A stretch of DNA of 64,000 nucleotides, from contig NZ_SSON01000080.1 in assembly GCF_029871245.1 (NCBI RefSeq), positions 248,001 to 312,000 of the forward strand, in the 5' to 3' direction. Numbering within the stretch: the stretch's first letter is position 1; each line of letters starts with the position of its first letter. The position numbers were made by a program, and so were the translations under genes. Source of the DNA: Pseudomonas sp. BN102. GTDB taxonomy: Bacteria > Pseudomonadota > Gammaproteobacteria > Pseudomonadales > Pseudomonadaceae. This document shows, one piece after another, positions 1 to 8,698 of this stretch. The notes under the pieces were generated by a model that did no database searches, was not told the DNA's origin, and saw only the letters and a list, made by a program, of their open reading frames with translations.

Positions 1-246
1 GTCGTCCGTGTCCCTGGCCGGGGCACGGACGACCCGGGTCTCGAAGTGGAATACCGGCGCCTGCTGGCGCAGCACCGGCCGACTGTCCCCGGGGCCACGC
101 CCGGCGTACTGGCCATAGATGCCCAGCAGCAACACGCCGAAGAGCATGCAGATGCCGAGGCGCTGGATGCTGCGCGAATCCTGGCGGGGCGGTTGGCGCA
201 GAACCAGGGCTCGCGCCCTGCGCCGCTTGAGGCTGGAGCGTCCCAT
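1..246 (-). CDS. Small membrane protein, 3' end cut by window edge
   Basis: The frame reads leftwards from an ATG at 246 and runs off the window after 82 codons. The first 28 residues are very basic (several RRR/KRR runs). They are followed by one hydrophobic segment at about residues 30-45 (LGICMLFGVLLLGIYG), then a Pro/Arg-rich tail, so a single-pass inner-membrane protein with a cytoplasmic basic N-terminus is likely. Its start overlaps the stop of the upstream gene in an ATGA arrangement, which implies translational coupling. I do not recognise the family. Confidence 0.6.
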   Translation of the reverse strand, partial: MGRSSLKRRRARALVLRQPPRQDSRSIQRLGICMLFGVLLLGIYGQYAGRGPGDSRPVLRQQAPVFHFETRVVRAPARDTDD

Positions 247-476
247 CAGTCGTCCAGCAATTTGTCCATCAATTCGAGGGCCAGCCGCTGGGTGCTGGTT
301 TCGTCCAGCAGGTCTTGCTGGCGGATGCCGACCACTGTCGTTCGGGGGATGGCGAGGTACTGGTTGCTGAGGATGATGGAGCAACTGTCATCGTCCTCCC
401 ACAGGCATTCGAACTGGAAGGTGACGCTCATTCTGTTCAGGGTGTCCTCAACCTGGCGAAGCATCAAATTATTCAT
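246..476 (-). CDS. Hypothetical protein, 76 aa
   Basis: An acidic 76-residue protein starting at the ATG at 476 (MNNLMLRQVEDTL...) with a GAGAGGA ribosome site just upstream. This start is preferred over a longer frame reaching 683 because the upstream part has no ribosome site. There is no signal peptide or membrane segment. The stop overlaps the start of the downstream membrane protein by 1 base (ATGA), so the two form a small operon. Family not recognised. Confidence 0.6.
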   Translation of the reverse strand: MNNLMLRQVEDTLNRMSVTFQFECLWEDDDSCSIILSNQYLAIPRTTVVGIRQQDLLDETSTQRLALELMDKLLDD

Positions 477-969
477 TATCAGTCCTCTCACCAATCGAGC
501 AGCCGGACTTGAAAACCTAGCAGGGAAAGTCCAGTCGTAAATGCTGGCAAACAGCCTTCCGTCGAGCCGTTGCCAAGTGCCAACAGGCAATGCCCGATGC
601 AGAGGCGTTCGCGCAGTATCGATCTGCCATCGCATTGGAGTGGGTGCCGACGAACGGATGCCATGCCATTGTTTTGGCACCACTCATTTGACGAATTTCT
701 CGCATTTCCGCTGATTCTGGCTATGGTTTTTTTTGCACCGTGAGAGCGGGCACGGCGAAATTCTCGAGTTCCCCCACAACCTTGTTCCAGAGCGGGCCGC
801 TGCGCCCGGCTCGTGAATTCGTGCGCCTTGAAAAACAACCAGCGGAGCGACATCGAATAGGGAGCGCCGCACCTTCCGGGGAACAAGGAAACCCAGCCTG
901 GCCAATCGTCTCGACAAGGACGCACGGATAGCCAGGACCGTCGGAAGTGAACGGAAAGGAGATCGGACA
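477..969. other. Intergenic region, no gene recognised
   Basis: About 490 bases between divergent genes. Open frames here lack ribosome sites and have shadow-like composition. It probably holds the promoters of both flanking genes, but I see no clear operator, RNA gene or terminator. Confidence 0.5.
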
Positions 970-1326
970 GTGCAAGTCATTCAATCCATTGCAGCGAAGT
1001 ATCTCGCCGAAGCCTTCTTCGACTTCAAGGTACGGTTCCAGCAGCGCCCGGACGGCGCGCTGGTACTGGAATTGCGCGACCAGCAGGGCAAGCGCCTGGT
1101 GCGCCGGGCGATCGGCCGCGAGGAGCTGTGCAACGGCGCGGTCCTGCTCACCCTGGTGGAAAGGATCAGGCGCGACCTCATCCTGGAAGCGGGCCCGCTG
1201 CGGGAAGACCAGGCGTTGCAATTCAAGCATGGTTCCGAGCTGCCCAGCTTCATCCCCAACCAGCCTCGCCGGGAGCGCAAGGTGGTGATGGCCGGAGCGC
1301 GTCTGCAGGCCCGCGGCCGAGCCTGA
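970..1326 (+). CDS. DUF3509-like protein
   Basis: 118 aa from a GTG start at 970, with AAAGGAGA 7-8 bases upstream. The central stretch (RPDGALVLELRD, then RRDLILEAG) looks like the Pseudomonas DUF3509 family, small cytoplasmic proteins of unknown role. The C-terminal 30 residues are basic. There is no signal peptide. The family assignment is from memory of the motif pattern and is moderate. Confidence 0.6.
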   Translation: MQVIQSIAAKYLAEAFFDFKVRFQQRPDGALVLELRDQQGKRLVRRAIGREELCNGAVLLTLVERIRRDLILEAGPLREDQALQFKHGSELPSFIPNQPRRERKVVMAGARLQARGRA

Positions 1327-1422
1327 GCCGGCTGGCCGGGACGTGCCGGACTCCGGCCGCATGGAACTTCCCGTTTCCCGCCTCTTCTACCGTCTGAGGG
1401 GATCAGAACTGGAGGACGCCAT

Positions 1423-1938
1423 ATGTTTCGCAGCATTGGAATCCTGATGTTCACCCTGCTCGGATCGCTTCCCATGGCCGTGACCGCGCAGGCCGCCGAT
1501 GAAATAAGCGTGCAGGAGTTCGTGACCAAGGCCACGGCAAATGGCATCGCCGAGGTCCAGGCCGGCAAGCTGGCGCTGCAGAAGGGCACGTCGCTCAAGG
1601 TCAAGGAGTTCGCCCAGATGATGGTCACCGAGCACGCGGCGGCCAACCGGCAGCTCGCCGCTCTGGCGCAGAAGCGCAGGATCAAGGTGCCGGAGACTTC
1701 CACACTGATGGCGCGGGCCAAGCAGAAAATCCTCGAGATGCGCGGTGAGAGGTCCTTCGACCAGGCCTATGCGAACAACCAGGTGGTGGCCCACAAGGCC
1801 AGCGTGGCGCTGTTCCACCAGGCGGCCAACTCGGAGGATGAGGATATCCGCGCCTTCGCCATCCAGACTCTGCCGCAGCTGGAACAACACCTGCGCCTGG
1901 CCGAGGACCTGGCGGTCGACGTGGGCGCCACCCGATAG
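1423..1938 (+). CDS. Exported DUF4142 family protein
   Basis: 171 aa. Residues 1-25 form a signal peptide ending in AQAAD. The rest is helical and matches DUF4142, a ferritin-like helical-bundle family often annotated as predicted outer-membrane or periplasmic protein. Typical family phrases are VQAGKLALQKG, VKEFAQMMVTEH and NQVVAHKASVALF. No metal-ligand set can be assigned with confidence. Role unknown; relatives are often stress-associated. A second, unexported relative lies at 7766-8284. Confidence 0.85.
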   Translation: MFRSIGILMFTLLGSLPMAVTAQAADEISVQEFVTKATANGIAEVQAGKLALQKGTSLKVKEFAQMMVTEHAAANRQLAALAQKRRIKVPETSTLMARAKQKILEMRGERSFDQAYANNQVVAHKASVALFHQAANSEDEDIRAFAIQTLPQLEQHLRLAEDLAVDVGATR

Positions 1939-2056
1939 CGAGTCCTTTGCGTCAGTGGCGCCATCCGGCCGACTTTCGCGACCAGAGCTATGATCCGGAG
2001 AGGCGCCCCGCTCGTCCCAGGTGGCTCCAACCCACCCAGCTGAGGTAATGCAGGCC

Positions 2057-3475
2057 ATGTCCAGCTCGCCGTTGCTCCAGCGTTTCGAAGGCCGCCTGGT
2101 GCTGGTCGGCTTCGGCTGTATCGGCCAGGGCGTGCTGCCGCTGATCCGCCGTCATATCGACCTGGACCCACGCCGTGTGGTTGTCCTGAGTCCTGACCCG
2201 CGCGGCCAGGCCTTTGCCGAGGCGCAGGGGGTTCAGTTCCACCGCATCGGTCTGGATGCGGCGAACTACCGCGACGAGCTGGCACCGCTGCTGGGTGCCG
2301 GGGACTTCCTGCTCAATCTTTCGGTGAATGTTTCCAGCCTGGCGCTGCTGGAGTTCTGCCGCGAGCGCGGCGTGCTCTACCTGGATACCTGCATCGAGCC
2401 CTGGGCCGGCGGCTATACCGATCCCCATCGCACCTTGTCCCAGCGCTGCAACCAGGCCCTGCGCGAAAGCGTCCTGGCCCTGCGCCGACCTGGCGAAGAC
2501 GCCCCCACCGCCCTGCTGACCCACGGCGCCAATCCCGGCCTCGTATCCCATCTGGTCAAGCAGGCACTGCTGAACCTGGCCGCCGGCCTGGGCCAGCCGG
2601 TATCCGCGCCGACCGGGCGGGAAGCATGGGCAGCGCTCGCCGAACGCCTGGCGGTGCGCTGCATCCACATCGCCGAGCGGGATTCCCAGCAGGGGCTCCG
2701 GCGCAAGGTGGACGACGAGTTCGTCAACACCTGGTCCATCGACGGTTTCATCAGCGAAGCCTGCCAGCCCGCCGAACTCGGCTGGGGCAGCCATGAGCAG
2801 CGCTTGCCCAGCGACGGCCGTCGCCACGAGAGCGGTTGCCAGGCGTCCATCTACTTGCAGCGGCCCGGCGCGGTGACCCAGGTGCGCAGCTGGACGCCGA
2901 CGATCGGGCCGACCCTTGGCTACCTGATCAGCCACGGCGAGTCGATCTCCCTCGCCGACTATTTCACCCTGGGCACAGGCAGCAATCCGCGCTACCGGCC
3001 TACGGTGCACTACGCCTACCAACCCTGCGACGACGCCCTCCTTTCCATGCGCGAACTGGCCACGCGCAACTGGCGACCCCAGCGCCAGGCACGGCTGCTG
3101 GACGCTGACATCATCGGCGGCCGCGACGAGCTGGGCGTGCTGCTGCTCGGCCATGAGCGGCAGGCCTACTGGTACGGTTCGCGGTTGTCCATCGACGAGG
3201 CCCGCGAACTCTGTCCGCAGAACAGCGCCACCAGCCTGCAGGTGACCGCTTCGGTCCTTGCGGGGGTGGTGTGGGCCATGGGCAATCCGCGGCGGGGCAT
3301 CCTCGAGCCGGAGGAGCTGCCCTTCGCAGAAATGCTCGATCTCATTCGCCCCTACCTGGGCGAAGTGGCGGGCTTCTATGCCGACTGGAACCCGCTGCAG
3401 GACCGCGGGCGACTGATGGACGAGGAACTGGACCGCGACGATCCCTGGCAGTTCGTCAACTTCCTGGTCAGCTGA
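2057..3475 (+). CDS. hss: Homospermidine synthase
   Basis: 472 aa. The NAD-binding Rossmann start (LVLVGFGCIGQG) lies at residues 14-25. Other family features are NLSVNVSSLALLEFC, YLDTCIEPW and THGANPGLVSHLVKQAL. The enzyme makes homospermidine from putrescine or spermidine with NAD+ (family knowledge). The start is ambiguous: ATGs at 2021, 2048 and 2057 are in frame. I chose 2057 because GAGG at 2042-2045 is best spaced for it. No polyamine transport or synthesis genes lie next to it. Confidence 0.88.
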   Translation: MSSSPLLQRFEGRLVLVGFGCIGQGVLPLIRRHIDLDPRRVVVLSPDPRGQAFAEAQGVQFHRIGLDAANYRDELAPLLGAGDFLLNLSVNVSSLALLEFCRERGVLYLDTCIEPWAGGYTDPHRTLSQRCNQALRESVLALRRPGEDAPTALLTHGANPGLVSHLVKQALLNLAAGLGQPVSAPTGREAWAALAERLAVRCIHIAERDSQQGLRRKVDDEFVNTWSIDGFISEACQPAELGWGSHEQRLPSDGRRHESGCQASIYLQRPGAVTQVRSWTPTIGPTLGYLISHGESISLADYFTLGTGSNPRYRPTVHYAYQPCDDALLSMRELATRNWRPQRQARLLDADIIGGRDELGVLLLGHERQAYWYGSRLSIDEARELCPQNSATSLQVTASVLAGVVWAMGNPRRGILEPEELPFAEMLDLIRPYLGEVAGFYADWNPLQDRGRLMDEELDRDDPWQFVNFLVS

Positions 3476-3514
3476 CCGGCGCCGCCTGCACGTGCAAACG
3501 GCGGCCGGGACTGG

Positions 3515-3979
3515 TCAGGCACGGGCGCGCTCGACGTTGCGCAGCGCCTTGATCTGGTCGTGGTTGCGCAGCACGCCTTCGTACTGACGCTGGACCATCG
3601 CCCGTACATCGGTGGGCAGCTCATGACGCAGGGCCTCGGCGTAGTGCTTCTTGGCCAGGTCCTCGCCCCGCTCGCACTCGTTGAGAATGGCCTCTTCGTC
3701 CTTGCCGGTTACCAGGGACTTGAGGTCCACCCAGCGACGGTGCAGGGCACCGCTGACACTGGCCCTGTCCTCGGGCTTGCCGCCCAGCTCCAGTACCGCC
3801 CGCTGCAACTCGGCGGCAGCGCTGCCGCACTCCCGCGAGCGCTCGATGAAGATGTTCTTCAGGTCCGGACGCTTGACGTCCCCGGCACAGAGCTTGAAGC
3901 CGGCCTCGCCGTCCTTGCTGGTCTCGATCAGGTCGTTGAGTACACGGATGATTTCTTTGCGGTCGTTTGCGATATCCAT
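3515..3979 (-). CDS. PA2169-type four-helix-bundle protein (DUF2383)
   Basis: 154 aa starting MDIANDRKEII, with conserved LNDLIETSKDGEAGFK near residues 12-27 and a C-terminal helical region ending near VLRNHDQIKALR. This matches the DUF2383 ferritin-like family (PA2169 type). Function unknown; paralogues in Pseudomonas are often induced under stress or low oxygen. It is convergent with the upstream hss gene and divergent from the FNT gene. Confidence 0.85.
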   Translation of the reverse strand: MDIANDRKEIIRVLNDLIETSKDGEAGFKLCAGDVKRPDLKNIFIERSRECGSAAAELQRAVLELGGKPEDRASVSGALHRRWVDLKSLVTGKDEEAILNECERGEDLAKKHYAEALRHELPTDVRAMVQRQYEGVLRNHDQIKALRNVERARA

Positions 3980-4193
3980 GGGTCTGTTCTCCCGGGTCGA
4001 CGAGGCGGGGCCGCGCCGAGCCAATAATTGGAGTGGAGGCCCGCGCAGGGCCTACCCTGGTTCCGACGCGGGGTGGCGGTGGATCGTTCAGCCTTTCTGC
4101 CCGGACGGCCCGCCGGCTATCGACGCCGCGGAGCGTGGCAGTGGCAGCGGCGGTCACTACTGCATGTCCTACCTATGCAGCGCGAGGCGAGCC

Positions 4194-5081
4194 ATGGACA
4201 AGAGCAAGAGCGACAAGACCCCGGCCCTCACCCCCCAGGAAAAACAGGATGTCAGGAAGGGGCAGCCGCCGCGGGCCGCGGTGGTCCACGAGATCATCCG
4301 AGTGCAGGGCGACAAGGAGCTGCAACGCACGGTCGCCGCGCTCTGGTGGTCGGCCTTGGCCGCCGGGCTGTCCATGGGGCTCTCGCTCATGGCCATGGGC
4401 CTGTTGCGCGCACGCCTGGAAGGTGTCGAAGGCGCGCACGCCCTCGCCAGCTTCGGCTACTCGGCGGGCTTCCTCGCGGTGATCCTGGCTCGCCAGCAGC
4501 TGTTCACCGAGAACACCCTGACCGCCGTGCTGCCGGTGATGAGCAAACCCACCGCGGGCAACTTCGGTCGTCTGCTGCGCTTGTGGAGCGTCGTGCTGGC
4601 GGGCAACCTCGCCGGCACCCTGCTGGTGGCCTATGTGATGCTGCACCTGCCGATCTTCGACAGCGCCACCGACGCCGCCTTTCTCCAGATAGGCCACAAG
4701 CTGATGGAGAACGACAGCGGGCAGATGTTCGCCAAGGGCATCGTCTCCGGCTGGATGATCGCCACCATGGTGTGGATGATCCCGGCCCAGGAACAGGCCA
4801 AGTTCTGGATCATCATCCTGGTCACCAGCCTGATGGCCCTGGGCGACTTCACCCACATAGTGGTGGGCGCAGTAGAGTTGTCCTACCTGGCCTTCGCCGG
4901 CGAGCTGGCCTGGGCCGAGTTCTGGCTGGTGTTCGCCGGCCCGACCCTGGCCGGCAACATTGTCGGTGGCAGCTTCATCTTCGCGCTCATCAGCCACGCG
5001 CAGATCCGCAGCGACGTCGAGCTGCAGGAGTCGGAGCGGGAGAAACGCCGCGCGCAGCTGGCGGAGGAATCGAAGTCCTAG
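4194..5081 (+). CDS. Formate/nitrite transporter (FNT) family protein
   Basis: 295 aa. A charged N-terminal tail of about 50 residues is followed by six predicted membrane segments. FNT-type features include SAGFLAVILARQQLFTENTL, ALGDFTHIVVGAVE and AGPTLAGNIVGG. Family members are pentameric channels for small monovalent anions (formate, nitrite, hydrosulfide). This long-tailed YfdC-like subgroup has no firm substrate. Its 3' end overlaps the convergent methyltransferase gene by 4 bases. Confidence 0.85.
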   Translation: MDKSKSDKTPALTPQEKQDVRKGQPPRAAVVHEIIRVQGDKELQRTVAALWWSALAAGLSMGLSLMAMGLLRARLEGVEGAHALASFGYSAGFLAVILARQQLFTENTLTAVLPVMSKPTAGNFGRLLRLWSVVLAGNLAGTLLVAYVMLHLPIFDSATDAAFLQIGHKLMENDSGQMFAKGIVSGWMIATMVWMIPAQEQAKFWIIILVTSLMALGDFTHIVVGAVELSYLAFAGELAWAEFWLVFAGPTLAGNIVGGSFIFALISHAQIRSDVELQESEREKRRAQLAEESKS

Positions 5082-6043
5082 GCCGCCCGGTGCACCTCCA
5101 GGACCACCGCAGCGATGCGTTCGGCGCGGGCATAGGAGGCTTGCGCCAGCTCTTCTCCGAACACGTCCGGGTCCAGCTCACGGTAGTGCCATTGGTAATC
5201 GCTGTCGCCGAGGAAGCCCAGCACCCGCTCATAGAAGGGGTCCTTGCCGGCGACCATGGCTACGCCGGTGTAGAGCAGCAAGGTGCCGCCGGGGACCAGG
5301 CGTCCCAGTCCGCCGTCGAGAATCGCCAGGGACAGTCCGCTGCCCAGCTCGCCACCGCCGTGCCGGTAGGTGCGCCGGGCGGGGTCCAGCAGGTAGGGAG
5401 GGTTGGCCACTATCAGGTCGAAACTGCCCTCGGCTTCGCGTAGATGGTCGCTGACGATGGCACGGACGCCGTGGGTGCCGGCCAGGGAGGCATTGACGCG
5501 GGTGAACTCCAGGGCCCGGCGATTGATATCCAGGGCCTGAACATCGGCCTCTGGAAAGCGCCGGGCGATCTGGATGGCCGCCGCGCCCGCGCCGCAACCG
5601 ACATCCGCCACCCGGTGGATGCCCTTGCCGTCGCTGGCATCCAGCAGGTGGTCGATGGCCTGGAAGAAGCGGTAGGTATCCGGGCCGAAGAACACTGCAT
5701 CCTTCTCGTCCGTGGGGAAGCTGGAGTGCACATAGAGCCCATCGCCAAGGTTCGACCAGCGCACCTTGCTGCGAAAGCCGTCGACGCCGGCCACCAGCAC
5801 GTCAGCGGCTTCCATCAGCCTGAAGATTTCTTCGTCCAGGGCGCCGCGCACGAAGGGACGGCTCCAGCCGAACACCCCGGCCAGGTCTTCGGCCATGGCG
5901 TTCTCCCGGCGCTGGTTGATACGCGAATGGGTCAGCGGCGTCACGGTGGTGAAGCGATAGCCCCTGGCGCGCAGGGCTTCGCCGAGTTGCAGAAGGGCCT
6001 GGTTGCGCTCGGAGAGCGCGCTGCAGGAATCCTTGGTCATCAT
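5078..6043 (-). CDS. Class I SAM-dependent methyltransferase
   Basis: 321 aa. The SAM-binding motif VADVGCGAGAAAI lies at about residues 144-156, the acidic ALDINRRALE follows, and a NPPY motif sits near residue 214. NPPY is typical of enzymes that methylate an amino or amide nitrogen (N6-adenine, RsmC-type guanine, or HemK-type glutamine). The N-terminal about 130 residues are an uncharacterised domain. Start chosen at 6043 with GAGG 5 bases upstream. Target unknown. Confidence 0.82.
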   Translation of the reverse strand: MMTKDSCSALSERNQALLQLGEALRARGYRFTTVTPLTHSRINQRRENAMAEDLAGVFGWSRPFVRGALDEEIFRLMEAADVLVAGVDGFRSKVRWSNLGDGLYVHSSFPTDEKDAVFFGPDTYRFFQAIDHLLDASDGKGIHRVADVGCGAGAAAIQIARRFPEADVQALDINRRALEFTRVNASLAGTHGVRAIVSDHLREAEGSFDLIVANPPYLLDPARRTYRHGGGELGSGLSLAILDGGLGRLVPGGTLLLYTGVAMVAGKDPFYERVLGFLGDSDYQWHYRELDPDVFGEELAQASYARAERIAAVVLEVHRAA

Positions 6044-6059
6044 GGCTACCTCGTTGAAT

Positions 6060-6275
6060 TCATCGGATCTGGGCTGTGAACAGGCGCGTGAGGAGCAGCC
6101 CCGCCGGCCGATAATGGGCGGCCAGCGCCATGAGCTGGATCAGCCGCGCCAGGTGCAAGGTCAACGCCAAATCGGGTTGTTCCAGCAACTGGCGATCGAG
6201 GGCCTGAACCTGGCCGGTCGAGCTGGACACGGTGTCTAGCGGGCTGTGGCGTTTTTGCGAAAGGGAAATGTCCAT
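6060..6275 (-). CDS. Small hypothetical protein, 71 aa
   Basis: Preceded by a good AAGGAG ribosome site at the correct spacing. It lies 16 bases upstream of the methyltransferase on the same strand, so it is probably co-transcribed with it. The sequence is rich in Leu and Gln with no clear signal or transmembrane stretch. Family not recognised. The ribosome site is the main argument that it is real. Confidence 0.55.
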   Translation of the reverse strand: MDISLSQKRHSPLDTVSSSTGQVQALDRQLLEQPDLALTLHLARLIQLMALAAHYRPAGLLLTRLFTAQIR

Positions 6276-6408
6276 ACTTCGCTCCTTGAGGCCCTGAGTC
6301 TGGGAGCGTCGACTGCGGAGAAAAATTCAGCCGCGGAGACAGGCGGAACTTGAACTCGCGGCCGAAGGCGGCGTCACTTGGAGATACCGCCCATTCTGGC
6401 CAGCCAGC

Positions 6409-7545
6409 ATGCTCAACGAACGCAAGGCCCCCAGCTTCGGTATCGAGGAAGAGTGCTTCCTGGTGGACAGGCGTAACCGCGACATTCCCGCGCAGCCGCC
6501 GGCCGGCCTGCTCCAGGCCGCCCGCGAGGCCCTCGGCGAGCGCCTGGCCGAGGAGATGTTCCAGAGCCAGCTGGAACTGGTGAGCCCGGTGCTCTGGGAC
6601 TTGGCCGAGGCCCGCGCCTGCCTGCTGGAACAGCGCACCCGCCTGGCCCAGGTGGCCGCGGGCTTCGGCCTGGGTCTGGTCTGCGCCGGCTCGCACCCCT
6701 TCGCCGACTGGCGCGCGCAGCAGGCCAATACCTCGGCGCGCTACCGCCAGCTGTTCGACGACTATCGCCTGATCGCCCAGCGCAGCCTGCTCTGCGGCCT
6801 GCATGTGCATGTGGGCATTCCGCCGGAGGCCGACCGCGTCCGGGTGATGAACCGCGTGCTGCCCTGGCTCCCGCTGCTGCTGGTCCTCAGCGCCTCCTCG
6901 CCGTTCTGGCTCGGCCGGCCCAGCGGATGCATGAGCTACCGCCAGGTGATCTGCGGCGAATGGCCGAGGATGGGCCTGCCTGACGAGCACTTCCCCGACG
7001 AGCCAGCCTTCGAGGCCTATGTGCAATGGTTGCTGGCCTCCGGCTCGATCCGTACCGAGAACGATATCTGGTGGTGCATCCGCCCTTCTGCGCGCTTCCC
7101 CACCCTGGAACTGCGGGTCTCCGACGCCTGCCCGTCGGTGGAAGACGCCCTGTGCATCGCCGGCCTGTTCCGCGCCCTGGTGGCCGGTGCGATGGGCGGG
7201 GACGACAGCGATCCGCTGGAATTTCCGCTGCAGCGGCTGGTGCTGGCGGAGAATTACTGGCGGGCGCGGCACCTCGGCATCCACGCCATGTTCATCGACG
7301 ACACCGGGGAGGCCAGCCTCTCCGCCGGCGCCTGGCTGGCCCGGGCCCACGCCTTTTGCGGCGCCCTGGACGAAAGCATGACCGAGGGTGCCGCCTTTGC
7401 CCGGGCTCGGCACATCCTGCGCTACGGCAGCAATGCCGACCGCCAATTGCAGCGCTACCGGGAAGCCCTGGATGCGGGGCTGCCCAGGCAACAGGCGCTG
7501 GTGGCGGTGGTGGATGAGTTGCTGGCCGAAAGTTGCGGGGGCTAA
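6409..7545 (+). CDS. ybdK: Carboxylate-amine ligase, YbdK/GCS2 family
   Basis: 378 aa of the glutamate-cysteine ligase type 2 fold. Markers are FGIEEECFLVD near residue 10, GLHVHVG near residue 128 and LELRVSDACPS near residue 230. Members have weak gamma-glutamyl-cysteine ligase activity and their physiological product is often unknown. The length is normal for the family. No strong ribosome site precedes the ATG; I kept it because the conserved N-terminus begins at residue 9. Confidence 0.85.
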   Translation: MLNERKAPSFGIEEECFLVDRRNRDIPAQPPAGLLQAAREALGERLAEEMFQSQLELVSPVLWDLAEARACLLEQRTRLAQVAAGFGLGLVCAGSHPFADWRAQQANTSARYRQLFDDYRLIAQRSLLCGLHVHVGIPPEADRVRVMNRVLPWLPLLLVLSASSPFWLGRPSGCMSYRQVICGEWPRMGLPDEHFPDEPAFEAYVQWLLASGSIRTENDIWWCIRPSARFPTLELRVSDACPSVEDALCIAGLFRALVAGAMGGDDSDPLEFPLQRLVLAENYWRARHLGIHAMFIDDTGEASLSAGAWLARAHAFCGALDESMTEGAAFARARHILRYGSNADRQLQRYREALDAGLPRQQALVAVVDELLAESCGG

Positions 7546-7765
7546 TCCCGATTGGCAGGACTACGTCCTGCTTGCGGGAGTATGCATCCACGTTCGCGCC
7601 TCGCTCCTACACAAACCAGGACATTTCAATCGTCCGCCGGGTGCGCCATGCCCGCATCACCGAAGCGCAACCCTCCCCTGAAGAAATTTCCCTGAACCCT
7701 GCCCCGCTCCCCCGCGTCCGAATTTATAGGGGAAGGCGATATACCCCTCCAGTACGGAGACCAAC

Positions 7766-8284
7766 ATGAACGTTCAAGGCATCTACCACGCCGCCCTTCA
7801 GAACTGGGCCAACCCAGTGGCCGTCAACGAGATTTCGGAGGAAGACGGCGAAATCGAGCCCAACGGTTTCGTCACCCGGGTCACGGCTGCGGACGCAGTC
7901 AGTATCGAAGCCGCGGAGATGGCGCTGCAGAAAAGCCAGTCCGCCGATACCCGCGCCTTCGCCCTGCAAGCCATGGTCGAGCACAGCCGTTGTACGGACG
8001 AACTCCAGGCCCTGGCCTGTCGCAAGTTCCTGCGTGGCGGGCTCGACAGCTGCCTGGACAACGCCGTCATCCGCGATCTCCGCGCCTTGGAGCCGCCGGC
8101 GTTCGACCCGGCCTACACCCTCAGTCAGGTCATGGCCCTGGAGGAAAGAGTCGAGCTCCTGGCCTTCGCCACCCGCCAGCTCGACGAGCTGGAACTGGAG
8201 GCCTTCGCCAACGAAGCCCTGCCGAGGTTTCGCCAGCTGCTGAAAATGGCCCGGAGCCTGGCAGCAGCCAATCCCGCGCGCTGA
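7766..8284 (+). CDS. DUF4142-like protein without signal peptide
   Basis: 172 aa with a CGGAG ribosome site. The middle (SIEAAEMALQKSQSADTRAFA) and the later FDPAYTLSQVMALEERVELLAF echo the DUF4142 helical bundle, as in the 1423-1938 product. There is no signal peptide, so it should be cytoplasmic. Two cysteines fall around residues 75-86. Function unknown. Confidence 0.65.
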   Translation: MNVQGIYHAALQNWANPVAVNEISEEDGEIEPNGFVTRVTAADAVSIEAAEMALQKSQSADTRAFALQAMVEHSRCTDELQALACRKFLRGGLDSCLDNAVIRDLRALEPPAFDPAYTLSQVMALEERVELLAFATRQLDELELEAFANEALPRFRQLLKMARSLAAANPAR

Positions 8285-8335
8285 CCCGCGCCGCCGCCCA
8301 CCACGGGCTTCCCCCCGATGAGTTTCATCCTGTGA

Positions 8336-8416
8336 ATGCGGGTACTGGGCAGCATCCTCCTGATCCTCGCCCTGGCCTCGACCTACCTACGGCTGCTGGA
8401 GCGCTACCAGAAATGA
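8336..8416 (+). CDS. Possible 26-aa membrane miniprotein
   Basis: A short frame, ATG at 8336 to TGA at 8414, encodes one hydrophobic helix (GSILLILALASTYL) followed by a basic tail (RLLERYQK). It begins 51 bases after the preceding gene and could be its downstream partner. There is no strong ribosome site, but a 5-codon frame ends right at its start (TGTGAATG). Composition fits a real small membrane protein, but the call is tentative. Confidence 0.3.
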   Translation: MRVLGSILLILALASTYLRLLERYQK

Positions 8417-8420
8417 AACC

Positions 8421-8442
8421 GGCGCCGGACTCAGCCGGCGCC
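8421..8442. terminator. GC-rich hairpin between convergent genes
   Basis: Inverted repeat GGCGCCGG (8421-8428) and CCGGCGCC (8435-8442) with a 6-base loop, placed between the plus-strand genes and the minus-strand metallothionein gene. There is no long T-run, so it may be a terminator or only a stable 3' hairpin. Confidence 0.5.
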
Positions 8443-8449
8443 GGGCGCC

Positions 8450-8629
8450 CTACTCGACGTCCCGCCAATGGGGATCGCCACACTGGCAGGTGGGATCGCT
8501 GCAATAATGCTCGCCCGGTGGATGCTGGTCAGCGCACGCCTGACAACAATAGCCCTTGCCATCGCGGTAGACCGCCTCATCGCCCAGGCTGCAGATGCAA
8601 CCGGGGCATGCGCAATGTGTCTCTCCCAT
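8450..8629 (-). CDS. Bacterial metallothionein (BmtA/SmtA/PmtA type)
   Basis: A 59-residue reading frame with an excellent AGGAGG ribosome site 8 bases before the ATG at 8629. It has ten cysteines (residues 6, 8, 11, 13, 28, 29, 32, 43, 48, 50) in CxC, CCxxC and CxC clusters, plus four histidines. The order CACPGC...YCCQAC...CQC matches Pseudomonas metallothioneins that bind Zn or Cd in a zinc-finger-like fold. No metalloregulator such as SmtB lies beside it. Short genes like this are easily missed. Confidence 0.92.
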   Translation of the reverse strand: MGETHCACPGCICSLGDEAVYRDGKGYCCQACADQHPPGEHYCSDPTCQCGDPHWRDVE

Positions 8630-8698
8630 GATGCTGTCCTCCTGGCGGCGGATAGCCTACTCAATCGACCGGACACCCCCGGGAAGATTCAACTTGAA

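Noticed and set aside
4173-4997. Long minus-strand frame opposite the FNT gene
   Set aside because: Its His/Gly/Gln-rich composition is the typical antisense shadow of a high-GC coding sequence.
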